Shown here piece after piece: positions 41,517 through 50,427 of a stretch of DNA of 64,000 nt; position 1 is the stretch's first letter; each line of letters begins with the position of its first letter. Made by a program: the position numbers and the translations under genes. The notes below the pieces were generated by a model. That model had not been told where the DNA came from and did no database searches. It worked only from the letters and a program-made list of their open reading frames with translations. The stretch covers positions 186,001 to 250,000 of the forward strand of contig JBKEBK010000024.1 in assembly GCA_047973125.1 (NCBI GenBank), written 5' to 3'. Origin of the DNA: CAYNRG01 sp047973125 (GTDB taxonomy: Bacteria > Bacillota_I > Bacilli_A > Erysipelotrichales > Erysipelotrichaceae).

Positions 41517-42014
41517 ATGAAAAACAAAACACTAGAAAACTTTAAACTCCCCCGCTGGGAAGATCTTCCAAATATTGATTTATATAGTGAACAAGTTATT
41601 TCATATATCTTAGATATCCTAGAACCATTAAGGATAGATAAAGATGAACCGTTATTAACAACATCGATGATTAATAACTATGTTAAATGTAAACTAATAC
41701 CACCAGCTAATAAAAAAAGATACAACAAAGGTCATATCGCTTTTTTAATTATCGTATGTATTTTTAAAAAAATATATGCTCTTGATAAAATCGTTAAGAT
41801 GATTAACATTCAAAAAGATATCTTTGAGACAAATGTTGCATACGATTACTTTTGCATTGAGTTAGAAAATTCTTTAAAAAGTATTGATATCAATAATATG
41901 GTTCTTAGTAAAGATACTACAAAAACCAATAGAGAAGAACGCTTATTTGTAAGAGCTTCTGTAAATGCATTTACACTAAAATATCTAGTTGAGTTATACC
42001 TTCACCAACATTAG
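41517..42014 (+). CDS. DUF1836 domain protein
   Basis: 165 residues from ATG 41517; AGAGGTG at 41504-41510 is the ribosome site, and the GTG at 41508 overlaps it. FKLPRWEDLPNIDLYSEQVISYI and LTTSMINNYVKCKLIPPANKKRYNKGHIAFLI are the DUF1836 pattern, a winged or MerR-like helix-turn-helix suggesting DNA binding. Members are frequent in Bacilli and uncharacterised. Its stop overlaps the convergent glycosyltransferase gene by 4 bp. Confidence 0.85.
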   Translation: MKNKTLENFKLPRWEDLPNIDLYSEQVISYILDILEPLRIDKDEPLLTTSMINNYVKCKLIPPANKKRYNKGHIAFLIIVCIFKKIYALDKIVKMINIQKDIFETNVAYDYFCIELENSLKSIDINNMVLSKDTTKTNREERLFVRASVNAFTLKYLVELYLHQH

Positions 42015-42967
42015 CGATTTCGTATAATAAACCTAAGAATATTTTTGCTAAAACGATTCAAACAAAGTAAAAAATATTTGTTCTTATCATTATTAAATCT
42101 AATATATTTATTACGCTTCCATTTAGGGAAGTTTTTTTTCATAACTTTCATACTGTCTCGATATAATTGTTCAAAATTATCAGATCGCATAAAACGAAAC
42201 ATTCCAAAAAGACATAAATTTTCAATATGTAAATACTCTATTTCATCATGATAAGTTTCCATTAAATCATTATCTATATAGTAATCTCTAACCATATCTA
42301 ATACCACAAAGATATCATTTTGTTTCTTTGAATTATTACTTGACATAATTGAACCAAATCTTTGACGATAATTCACAAGAGCTTCATTAACATAGCCAAT
42401 TTTATCTGACTTAGTTATTATCATTTGATTTACTAAAATATCTTCAAACCATATATCTTTTGGAAATTTAATATTATATTCTTTAAAAAAAGATCGTTTA
42501 TAAACTTTATTCCAAACAAACATAGAAGATAATAAAGCTTTCTTTTTCATATCAATAATATTCCATGGAGTAATCCCAGGTGATATCCATGATGGATGTT
42601 TACTCTCATAAAAATAGTTAATATCACAACATACAATATCGTAGCCTTCATTTACTTTATTTATCATTTTTTCAAGATACTTAGGTTCAACATAATCATC
42701 ACTGTCTATAAATGTTATGTAATCTCCTAATGCATAATCTATACCATGGTTTCTTGCAGAGCTTAAACCTCCATTTACCTTTGATATTAATTTGATAATT
42801 GGGTAGGTTAAACTCATTCTTTCAACGATTTTAAAAGATGAATCTGTTGAACCATCATTTATAACTAAGATTTCAAAGTCTTTAAATGTCTGTGTCACAA
42901 GACTTATAAGACATTGCTCAATATAATCTTCCATATTAAACATTGGTATTATTACGGATAATTTCAT
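42011..42967 (-). CDS. Family 2 glycosyltransferase
   Basis: 318 residues. LSVIIPMFNMEDYIEQCLIS and VINDGSTDSSFKIVE bind the nucleotide sugar; DYITFIDSDDYVEPKYLEKM carries the DxD metal site. The enzyme is cytosolic or membrane-associated and adds a sugar to the lipid-linked glycan. It is the last gene of the rfbA-SDR-rfbB-glf operon, 1 bp after glf, so it is the best candidate to transfer the furanose or 6-deoxy sugar made there. Confidence 0.9.
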   Translation of the reverse strand: MKLSVIIPMFNMEDYIEQCLISLVTQTFKDFEILVINDGSTDSSFKIVERMSLTYPIIKLISKVNGGLSSARNHGIDYALGDYITFIDSDDYVEPKYLEKMINKVNEGYDIVCCDINYFYESKHPSWISPGITPWNIIDMKKKALLSSMFVWNKVYKRSFFKEYNIKFPKDIWFEDILVNQMIITKSDKIGYVNEALVNYRQRFGSIMSSNNSKKQNDIFVVLDMVRDYYIDNDLMETYHDEIEYLHIENLCLFGMFRFMRSDNFEQLYRDSMKVMKKNFPKWKRNKYIRFNNDKNKYFLLCLNRFSKNILRFIIRNR

Positions 42968-42968
42968 A

Positions 42969-44138
42969 TTACATACCCTTTAATTCATCAAAAAATTTAA
43001 GAGATCTTTCTATTATTGAATCCATATTATAATACTTATATTCTGCTAATCTTCCAAGTAGATGAAGATTTTTAATATTTTTTATTAAATCACAATAATC
43101 TTGGTATTTTTTTTGATTGCCATCAGTAAAAATAGGATAATAAGGTATATTACCTAATTTTGCATTACGATTATATTCCTTAGGAAATTCTTTTGCAAGT
43201 GTTGATGATTCTTTGGGATAATTACTCATCATAAGTTTGTACTCAGTTATTCTTGTAAAAGCGTGTTCTGTTTCAGGAGTTGGATAATTAATTGTTGTAG
43301 CACTCTGTTTTGTGCCATTAAAAGATTCTATTTCAAAATATAGACTTCTATAAGGTAGTTCCCCTAGTTTATAATTAAGTAAATCATCTACAGCACCTGT
43401 ATAAATTACTGGACAATCAATTTTTTTATTTTCAAAAAACACACAGTTATTTTCTAAATCTATCCTTATTAAATCTTTAGCATCTGTGTTAAGTCTTACT
43501 TCAATATTGTTATGATTTAACATCTTATTAAAGATACTAGTATAACCATCCATAGGCATCATCTGATACTCATCTTGAAAATAGCGATCATCTTCACCAA
43601 CAAGAATTGGAACTCTTCCAGTAACTTTTGGATCAATTTCTTCAGGAGATAAACCCCATTGTTTCATTGTATAATGTTTAAAAACATGCTCATAAATAAA
43701 TTCTGCCAACTCTTTTATTTCAACATCTTTATTTTTCTTAAGTTCAAGTATTGGCACTTTAGAATTTATCCCATATGATTTAATTAAAGATTTTTTTAAT
43801 CTTGCACTCTTTTCTTTATCAAAACATTTTTCAATACTAGTTAAATTAAATGGAATAGGTACAAGCGAAGACTCTACCATCCCTAAAACCCGATGCTCAT
43901 ATGAGTGCCAACTTGTAAACGTTGAGAGATAATCTACAACTCTTTTACTATTTGTATGAAAAATGTGTGGACCATATTCATGTCTTAAAACTTTATTTTC
44001 ATCAATATAATCATACATATTTCCACCAATATGAGATCTTTTTTCAATAACCAATACTTTCTTATTCTCTATTGTTGCAAAACGTTCTGCCAAAGTTGCT
44101 CCAGCAAAGCCCGCACCGACTACAATTACATCAAACAT
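42969..44138 (-). CDS. glf: UDP-galactopyranose mutase family protein (possibly dTDP-fucopyranose mutase)
   Basis: 389 residues. MFDVIVVGAGFAGATLAERFA is the FAD-binding loop, and RHEYGPHIFHTNSKRV and GRLAEYKYYNMDSII are Glf signatures. The family converts a pyranose nucleotide sugar to the furanose form with reduced FAD. Glf acts on UDP-galactose, and its relative Fcf2 on dTDP-D-fucose. Here it overlaps rfbB by one base and sits with rfbA and a single SDR reductase, which makes the Fcf2 role possible. Sequence alone does not decide. Confidence 0.9.
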   Translation of the reverse strand: MFDVIVVGAGFAGATLAERFATIENKKVLVIEKRSHIGGNMYDYIDENKVLRHEYGPHIFHTNSKRVVDYLSTFTSWHSYEHRVLGMVESSLVPIPFNLTSIEKCFDKEKSARLKKSLIKSYGINSKVPILELKKNKDVEIKELAEFIYEHVFKHYTMKQWGLSPEEIDPKVTGRVPILVGEDDRYFQDEYQMMPMDGYTSIFNKMLNHNNIEVRLNTDAKDLIRIDLENNCVFFENKKIDCPVIYTGAVDDLLNYKLGELPYRSLYFEIESFNGTKQSATTINYPTPETEHAFTRITEYKLMMSNYPKESSTLAKEFPKEYNRNAKLGNIPYYPIFTDGNQKKYQDYCDLIKNIKNLHLLGRLAEYKYYNMDSIIERSLKFFDELKGM

Positions 44139-45154
44139 TATCTTCCTCCATACATTTTTTCATAATAATTTTTATAATCACCTGATACTATTCTTTGCCA
44201 CCATGATTCATTAGACAAGTACCAATCAATAGTTCGTTTAAGCCCTGTATCAAAATTATACTTCGCCTTCCAACCAAGTTTTTCAATTTTTGTCGGATCT
44301 ATTGCATATCTTAGATCATGCCCTTTACGATCTGTTACATATTCTATAAGTGATTCAGGTTTATTAAGTTGTTTAAGAATCATTTTTACAACACTTAAGT
44401 TTGTTTTCTCATTATGTCCTCCAATGTTGTATACTTCCCCAATAACACCCTTCTCAATAATCAAATCAATAGCAGCACAGTGATCATATACATGAAGCCA
44501 ATCCCTAACATTTTCACCTTTGCCATACACAGGAAGTTTTTTATCCTTGAGCGCTCTTGAAATCATTAATGGTATTAATTTTTCTGGAAAGTGATAAGGA
44601 CCATAATTATTTGAACAACGAGAAATTGTAACAGGTGTTTTAAATGTTCGATGATTTGCTAAAACTAAAAGATCAGCTGATGCCTTACTTGCAGAATATG
44701 GACTTGAAGTACTAATTGGAGTACTTTCTGTAAAAAACAAATCTGGACGATCAAGCGGTAAATCACCATATACTTCATCAGTAGAAACTTGATGAAACCG
44801 AGATATATTATACTTTCTTGTAGCATCTAATAAAACTTGAGTACCAACAATGTTAGTCATTAGAAATATTTCTGGATTTTCTATTGATCTATCCACATGG
44901 CTTTCTGCAGCAAAATTAATCACACAGTCAAACTTTTCTTCCTCAAAAAGTTTATATACAAATTCTCTATCACAAATATCACCTTTAACAAATTTAAAAT
45001 TTTTATTTTTAAGTGCTTCTGATAAGGTTTCTAAATTCCCAGCATATGTTAATTTATCAAGACAAACAACCTCATAATTTGGATGTTCATTTAAAATATA
45101 GTATATAAAATTACTACCAATAAAGCCCGCTCCTCCAGTTACACAAATTTTCAT
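44138..45154 (-). CDS. rfbB: dTDP-glucose 4,6-dehydratase
   Basis: 338 residues. MKICVTGGAGFIGSNFIYYI binds NAD; STDEVYGDLP and PYSASKASADLL supply the catalytic Asp/Glu and Tyr-x-x-x-Lys. It turns dTDP-glucose into dTDP-4-keto-6-deoxyglucose. It overlaps the upstream reductase by 4 bp and glf by 1 bp. The following rhamnose enzymes RmlC and RmlD are absent. Confidence 0.96.
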   Translation of the reverse strand: MKICVTGGAGFIGSNFIYYILNEHPNYEVVCLDKLTYAGNLETLSEALKNKNFKFVKGDICDREFVYKLFEEEKFDCVINFAAESHVDRSIENPEIFLMTNIVGTQVLLDATRKYNISRFHQVSTDEVYGDLPLDRPDLFFTESTPISTSSPYSASKASADLLVLANHRTFKTPVTISRCSNNYGPYHFPEKLIPLMISRALKDKKLPVYGKGENVRDWLHVYDHCAAIDLIIEKGVIGEVYNIGGHNEKTNLSVVKMILKQLNKPESLIEYVTDRKGHDLRYAIDPTKIEKLGWKAKYNFDTGLKRTIDWYLSNESWWQRIVSGDYKNYYEKMYGGR

Positions 45155-46041
45155 TTTAGCTCCTCCTTTATTCTTTTAATTTCACTAATTATTCCATCTT
45201 CAATCGATACCATAGGTTCATACTTTGTAATAGCTTTTAACTTATCTGTATTTAATACAATAGTATGTACAATACTAGTTGGTGATTGTTTAAAAATAAT
45301 ATTTAATTTTAATGATTGATTATCTAAAATATCAAATATTTCTTTCATGCTAACACCTTTTGAAGATGCTACATTTATAATTTCATTTTTAACATCTGAC
45401 TCAATTAATAGCTCAATGTATTTACACAAATCACTAATATAAAGATAGTCTCTAGTAGAGTCAATATCATTCCACAATTCAAAATTCTCATTTTTAATCG
45501 CCTTATAAATAAGTATCGGAATTACCCCTTGTTTTTTATCTGTTAGCTGATAGCCACCATAGGGATTACTGATTCTTAAAATCAAATATTCAAGATAACT
45601 TTCTTTAATTAATTCCTCGATAATTAATTTACTTTTTGCATATAAATTAACAGGTCTAACATCAGTTGTTTCATCAGCTTTTTCTGTGCAATCACCATAT
45701 ATTGTGCCACCACTAGAAAAGAAATAATATGATTTAATTTCACACTCTTTTAAATTTGAATATAAACCATCATACTTATGTTTAATATTATCCAAAATTT
45801 TCTGATCATCTTGATCATTTAGTGTACTAGAAATTAAAGACAATGTATCTATAACAATAGCATCTTTCAATAAATCTTTATACTTGAAAATGTCATCACT
45901 AAATACATCACAATTCTTAAATATTAAGGATCTTTTACTATACTCATTTTCTAAACCAAGTACAAAAACATCATGTTTTTTCTTTAGTGTTTCACTTAAA
46001 TTATAACCAAGATAGCCACAACCAAGAAAAATAATTTTCAT
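45151..46041 (-). CDS. NAD-dependent epimerase/dehydratase (SDR), likely 4-keto-6-deoxysugar reductase
   Basis: 296 residues. MKIIFLGCGYLGYNLSE is the cofactor loop, FFSSGGTIYG the catalytic Thr/Ser region, and LYAKSKLIIEEL the YxxxK pair. It is an extended SDR, clearly not RmlC (which is a cupin). Lying between rfbA and rfbB, it probably reduces the 4-keto group of dTDP-4-keto-6-deoxyglucose, giving dTDP-fucose or dTDP-6-deoxyglucose; a UDP-sugar epimerase role is also possible. The assignment rests on context. Confidence 0.75.
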   Translation of the reverse strand: MKIIFLGCGYLGYNLSETLKKKHDVFVLGLENEYSKRSLIFKNCDVFSDDIFKYKDLLKDAIVIDTLSLISSTLNDQDDQKILDNIKHKYDGLYSNLKECEIKSYYFFSSGGTIYGDCTEKADETTDVRPVNLYAKSKLIIEELIKESYLEYLILRISNPYGGYQLTDKKQGVIPILIYKAIKNENFELWNDIDSTRDYLYISDLCKYIELLIESDVKNEIINVASSKGVSMKEIFDILDNQSLKLNIIFKQSPTSIVHTIVLNTDKLKAITKYEPMVSIEDGIISEIKRIKEELK

Positions 46042-46050
46042 CTTTTCCTC

Positions 46051-46944
46051 CTAAGACTTTTTATACGAAGTCCTTAAAGTTCCTTTAGCAACAAATTTTA
46101 AGTACTGCGCATACTGCCCACTACCATAATCTTCAGCAATTTTAAGCAGTTGATTTTTATCTATCCATTGATTATAATAAGCTATTTCCTCTGGAACAGA
46201 AATCTTTATACCTTGAACTTCCTCAATGGTCTTAACATAGTTACTTGCAACTCCTAAGGCATCAATTGTGCCAGTATCTAACCAAGCAAAGCCTCTACCA
46301 AAGACCTCACAATCTAAATCATTATTTTCTAGATATACTTTGTTTAAATCTGTAATTTCATATTCACCACGATCTGACATTTTTAAATTTTTAGCATATT
46401 CAACTACTCTATTATCATAGAAATATAAACCAACTACAGCATAATTACTTTTAGGATTAGCAGGTTTTTCTTCTAAACTTAACACTTTTCCATTTTCATC
46501 AAATTCAGCGACACCAAATCTTTTAGGATCTTTAACATACTGTCCAAATATTGTAGCCTTATTATGATTCTCACTGGCTTTCTTTAATATAGAACCAAAA
46601 TTGTTTCCATAGAAAATATTGTCTCCTAAAATTAAGCAAACATCATCATTACCAATAAATTCTTCTCCTAAAACAAACGCTTGAGCAAGTCCATTAGGTT
46701 TTTCTTGCACCTTATACTTAATTGAAATTCCAAGTTGTGAGCCATCACCCAATAATTTTTCAAAATTCGGCAAATCATGGGGTGTTGATATAATTAGTAT
46801 TTCTTTTATTTTTGCTAACATTAAAGTACTTAGCGGATAATAAATCATTGGCTTATCATAAACTGGAAGAAGCTGTTTTGAAGTAACCTTTGTAAGAGGA
46901 TATAATCTTGTACCACTTCCACCAGCTAGTATAATTCCCTTCAT
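46051..46944 (-). CDS. rfbA: Glucose-1-phosphate thymidylyltransferase
   Basis: 297 residues. MKGIILAGGSGTRLYPLT, SKQLLPVYDKPMIYYPLS and LILGDNIFYG are RmlA signatures. It makes dTDP-glucose from dTTP and glucose 1-phosphate. It is the first gene of a five-gene operon and is separated from the LCP gene upstream by a terminator (47003-47040). GGAGGT precedes the ATG. Confidence 0.97.
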   Translation of the reverse strand: MKGIILAGGSGTRLYPLTKVTSKQLLPVYDKPMIYYPLSTLMLAKIKEILIISTPHDLPNFEKLLGDGSQLGISIKYKVQEKPNGLAQAFVLGEEFIGNDDVCLILGDNIFYGNNFGSILKKASENHNKATIFGQYVKDPKRFGVAEFDENGKVLSLEEKPANPKSNYAVVGLYFYDNRVVEYAKNLKMSDRGEYEITDLNKVYLENNDLDCEVFGRGFAWLDTGTIDALGVASNYVKTIEEVQGIKISVPEEIAYYNQWIDKNQLLKIAEDYGSGQYAQYLKFVAKGTLRTSYKKS

Positions 46945-47002
46945 TTTAATACCTCCATCTCTTTAATTATTTTAACATATTATTACTCATTAAAAAAATA
47001 AT

Positions 47003-47040
47003 AAAAACTCTTTTGTAATAAATTTCAAAAGAGTTTTTTA
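47003..47040 (-). terminator. Terminator of the polysaccharide-assembly operon
   Basis: AAAAACTCTTTTG (47003-47015) and CAAAAGAGTTTTT (47026-47038) make a 13-bp stem directly after the LCP gene stop, ending in T on the minus strand. Confidence 0.85.
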
Positions 47041-47047
47041 TAATCAG

Positions 47048-49744
47048 TTATTCCTCAATCGGTTCTTCAGTTGGTATTTCAGTAGGTGGCACAGTAGGCG
47101 TTACTGTAGGTGGTACTGTTGGCTCTACTTCATTTGCCTTATATCTTACAGTTACAGACATATTACTTTGACCCATTGTAACACTCGCTCCACTTGTTGT
47201 TCCCTCAAAAGCAACAAATGTATAACCATTTATCGTCGGTGCAACAACTGTATGAACTGCTCCTACACTTAAATTAACATTTTTGGCACCCATAATGGAA
47301 TTACCATTAGAATCTAGATAATTAATAGTTAGTACTTTAGATACAACTTCTTCTTTTTTATATCTAACTACGACATTTATATCAGCATTACCCATAGTAA
47401 CATCTGAACCAGATGTTGCCCCTTCAATTGCAGTAAATGTATAACCATTGATTTTTGGAGCAACTACAGTATGGACTGCCCCAACTTCAAGTTCAACTAC
47501 CTTTGCATTTGCAATTGCATTATTATCTTTATCTAAGTAGCTAATTGTTAAATTATGGGTTTCTGCAACAGCTTTCCTAGTTACTTTTACTGTAAAGGTA
47601 ATATCAGAATCTAACATTACTCCACTTATTTTACCATTACTAAATGTATAAGGATTTTTATCAGTTGTTCCTTTAACACTAATATCTTCTTTTTTAATAT
47701 TTTCAATCGAATCTTTTTGAATAGTAATTGTATACTGTTGATCTAATTTGAATGAATCTGCATAGGCCATTGAAGAAATTTCTTTTCCTGTCTTCTTATC
47801 AACATAAAGTACAGTTACCTTTGATGTTTCTGCAACTTCATCAACACAAGCATTTGTTTTTTCATCAAAAATTTGACCATTTTCACATTCAACTGCAACA
47901 GGTTCAGAACCACGCATATTAACTTGTACATTGATTACAGAGAAACTTGAAGCATCAGTACCAGTAGCTACATCGTAAGAAAGGATTCTACCATCTGATA
48001 AATCACTTCTAAATCCACTCATACTCTCACCAACATACTTTATATTAACTTGAATTCCAAAAACTTTACTCCAAGATTGCAACCTACCAATTGGTAATCC
48101 AACAAAATTACCAAGAGTAGATGGAACCTCTGGAGAAACTTTTGCTTCATTATAGACTGTTTGTCCAATTTGAGGAATATCAAACATCCAGTTTGCACTC
48201 CATCTTATCGTCTTATCAGCACTAATATCACGCTCTAAATTAATATTTCTTAGGATGGCATTTCTAGTATCTTCAATTGATCCTTTATATAACCTATAAA
48301 TATAAATTGAAGTTTGTGTTTCATTATTCCAAAGACCAGAATTATACCCCATAACTCTTGAGCTTGATATGTTAAATATTCTTTCATAATGTTCTTTGTC
48401 ATAGTAACGATTTGCCTTTTTAATAGTATAGTTAAAGAAAGTTATCATTTGATCCGTGGTAAAGTTGGTACGCATATTATCACCAGCTGCATCTAACATT
48501 TTTAAAACTTTATTAATATCTCTAGAGCGCATAATTTCACTTAATACACCAACAATTACCTTTTGTTGATTTGCTTGTCTTTGAAAATCTCCGGAAGCAT
48601 ATAGTTTTCTCTCACGAGCAAATGCAAGAGCTTGTTCACCATTTAAATAAACATCTCCTCCTCCTGGAACGTATACTGTCATCTTCCCACGAGTAGATGA
48701 TGAGTCTTGACCAACGAAGGCCGTCTCATTATAAACAGTAATACCACCAAGAGCATTAACCATGTCAACTATTCCCTTAAAGTTACTCTCAATATAATAA
48801 TCAATTTCAACATCAACTAAATCTTCAACAGTATCAATAGTACATTCTCTAGATACCGCTCTTGCATGTCCAATTTTATCAGAATTCTTACCACTATAAC
48901 ACGCAATTGGAACATAGCTATCACGTGCAATTGAAGTTAAAGTTACATTCATACTTATAGGATTAACAGAAGCTAACATCAAAGCATCAGAGCGACCTTC
49001 ATCAACACCAATAATCAAAACAGTAAAAGGTTCAGAAGTTATATCTTTATCAGCACCTAAAACAGTTTTAGTTTCAATTGAATCTGAGAAATTTTCTATA
49101 ACTACGGTTTTATCTAAATCATCAATTAAACCTTCATTTACCTCTAACTGAGCTATATAATTTGATGGTAAAATAGCAACTTCAATCTCACTACTAAAAA
49201 GTGCTAAAGATAAGTCTAGAGTACTATCGTATTCAATATACTCTACAGCAATAGCTTCATTTGCAAGATGCTCCTTACCAAGCAAAGAAACACTAGTACC
49301 AGCAACATAACCAATATGTTTACCCTTTGTATCAGCTAAAGTACTTATTTCATTATTTTCATATGTTACATAACTAACTTCGATATGTTCTGTTTCTTTC
49401 TCACTTGTTATTTTACCAATATTTTTATTAACGCTTGATGAAACATATACACCGTAGGCACCACTAAATAAAGTTAATATTAATAAGCAACTAACTGAGA
49501 TTAAATACACTATTTTCCTTGTTCTAATTTGCATGGCCAAGCCAACATTAAGCGCAATAAGAACAACTAAGATAATTAAATTTAAAACGATAAATATTTC
49601 TTTACTAAGATTACTATACTTTGATAAGTTATATAAAGTTATAAAAACTAATAAGTTTGCAATAACAGTTAAAACTAGAAAGCCAATATTTAAAGTTGTA
49701 AAATCTATTGGAAATTTTTTTACACTATTCTTTTTCTTTTTCAT
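47048..49744 (-). CDS. LytR-CpsA-Psr (LCP) family wall-glycan ligase with MucBP-like repeats
   Basis: 898 residues, far above the usual 300-450. Three N-terminal helices (about 18-38, 50-70, 79-98) are followed by a region (about 125-220) that resembles a substrate-binding fold (GKHIGYVAGTSVS, EVAILPSNYIAQLE). LCP catalytic domain is about 240-405, with SIARDSYVPI (R273, D275) and ALAFARERKLYASGDFQRQ. LCP enzymes attach undecaprenyl-linked glycans to peptidoglycan. Two similar repeats (about 740-865, LEVGAVHTVVAPKINGYTF and LSVGAVHTVVAPTINGYTF) and one weaker copy are MucBP-like. The tail is a Pro/Thr/Glu stretch (PPTVTPTVPP) that may span the wall. It ends the operon and follows a single-pass partner gene. 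Confidence 0.9.
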   Translation of the reverse strand: MKKKKNSVKKFPIDFTTLNIGFLVLTVIANLLVFITLYNLSKYSNLSKEIFIVLNLIILVVLIALNVGLAMQIRTRKIVYLISVSCLLILTLFSGAYGVYVSSSVNKNIGKITSEKETEHIEVSYVTYENNEISTLADTKGKHIGYVAGTSVSLLGKEHLANEAIAVEYIEYDSTLDLSLALFSSEIEVAILPSNYIAQLEVNEGLIDDLDKTVVIENFSDSIETKTVLGADKDITSEPFTVLIIGVDEGRSDALMLASVNPISMNVTLTSIARDSYVPIACYSGKNSDKIGHARAVSRECTIDTVEDLVDVEIDYYIESNFKGIVDMVNALGGITVYNETAFVGQDSSSTRGKMTVYVPGGGDVYLNGEQALAFARERKLYASGDFQRQANQQKVIVGVLSEIMRSRDINKVLKMLDAAGDNMRTNFTTDQMITFFNYTIKKANRYYDKEHYERIFNISSSRVMGYNSGLWNNETQTSIYIYRLYKGSIEDTRNAILRNINLERDISADKTIRWSANWMFDIPQIGQTVYNEAKVSPEVPSTLGNFVGLPIGRLQSWSKVFGIQVNIKYVGESMSGFRSDLSDGRILSYDVATGTDASSFSVINVQVNMRGSEPVAVECENGQIFDEKTNACVDEVAETSKVTVLYVDKKTGKEISSMAYADSFKLDQQYTITIQKDSIENIKKEDISVKGTTDKNPYTFSNGKISGVMLDSDITFTVKVTRKAVAETHNLTISYLDKDNNAIANAKVVELEVGAVHTVVAPKINGYTFTAIEGATSGSDVTMGNADINVVVRYKKEEVVSKVLTINYLDSNGNSIMGAKNVNLSVGAVHTVVAPTINGYTFVAFEGTTSGASVTMGQSNMSVTVRYKANEVEPTVPPTVTPTVPPTEIPTEEPIEE

Positions 49745-49755
49745 TTTTTTGCCTC

Positions 49756-50427
49756 CTAATCATAATTGTCATAAAACTGAACTATCTCTAATCTGCCATT
49801 GTTGTCAATTACAGTAAAGTATCCTGTTTTTTGAAACTCCGATGTATCAAATGCTGCATCTTTATATGTCCACTCAGCAACAATGTAATATGCTTTATAT
49901 TCCGTATATCCTATTTTAAAATATCCACCATCTTCTTTAGTAGTTATATTAATCGAATCAACTTCTAGCAATTTATCTCGACCATATTTTTCGATATAAA
50001 CATCTAAATCAGAATAAAAAGTCCATCTAGATCTAACATCATACATTACAAACTGCGGACCATACAGGTACTGCAAACCACCAACTTCATATGTTCCATC
50101 TTTATTTGTCCAAGTGAAGTAATCAGCAACAAAGGCTTTAACAACATTTGCAGAAATTTCAAGCTGATCATTTGTTTCTAATGACTTTGTTAATTCATCA
50201 AATACCTCAATTGAGTAATCAGTTGGATTATTACCAATAATATATTGATCATTTTTCATTGAACTATTTGAATCTAAATCAACAGTGTCACCACTGCCAG
50301 CTCCTTTTCCAAACATGATTGAAAATACATTAAAAGCAATCACAAGTATTACAATCACACATAAAGCAAGTGCAGTTAAAGTCAAATATATATTTATTTT
50401 CTTATTAATATTCTTATTTTTTTTCAT
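49756..50427 (-). CDS. Single-pass membrane protein, LCP operon partner
   Basis: 223 residues from ATG 50427 (TTGGAGG ribosome site). A basic N-terminus (MKKNKNINKKINIYL) precedes one membrane helix (about 16-38, LTLTALALCVIVILVIAFNV), then an outside domain of about 185 residues with FVADYFTWTNKDGTYEVGGLQYLYGP. I recognise no family. The fold may be of NTF2 type (inference). It lies between a GtrB-like transferase and the LCP gene, so it may help assembly or attachment of the glycan. Confidence 0.6.
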   Translation of the reverse strand: MKKNKNINKKINIYLTLTALALCVIVILVIAFNVFSIMFGKGAGSGDTVDLDSNSSMKNDQYIIGNNPTDYSIEVFDELTKSLETNDQLEISANVVKAFVADYFTWTNKDGTYEVGGLQYLYGPQFVMYDVRSRWTFYSDLDVYIEKYGRDKLLEVDSINITTKEDGGYFKIGYTEYKAYYIVAEWTYKDAAFDTSEFQKTGYFTVIDNNGRLEIVQFYDNYD

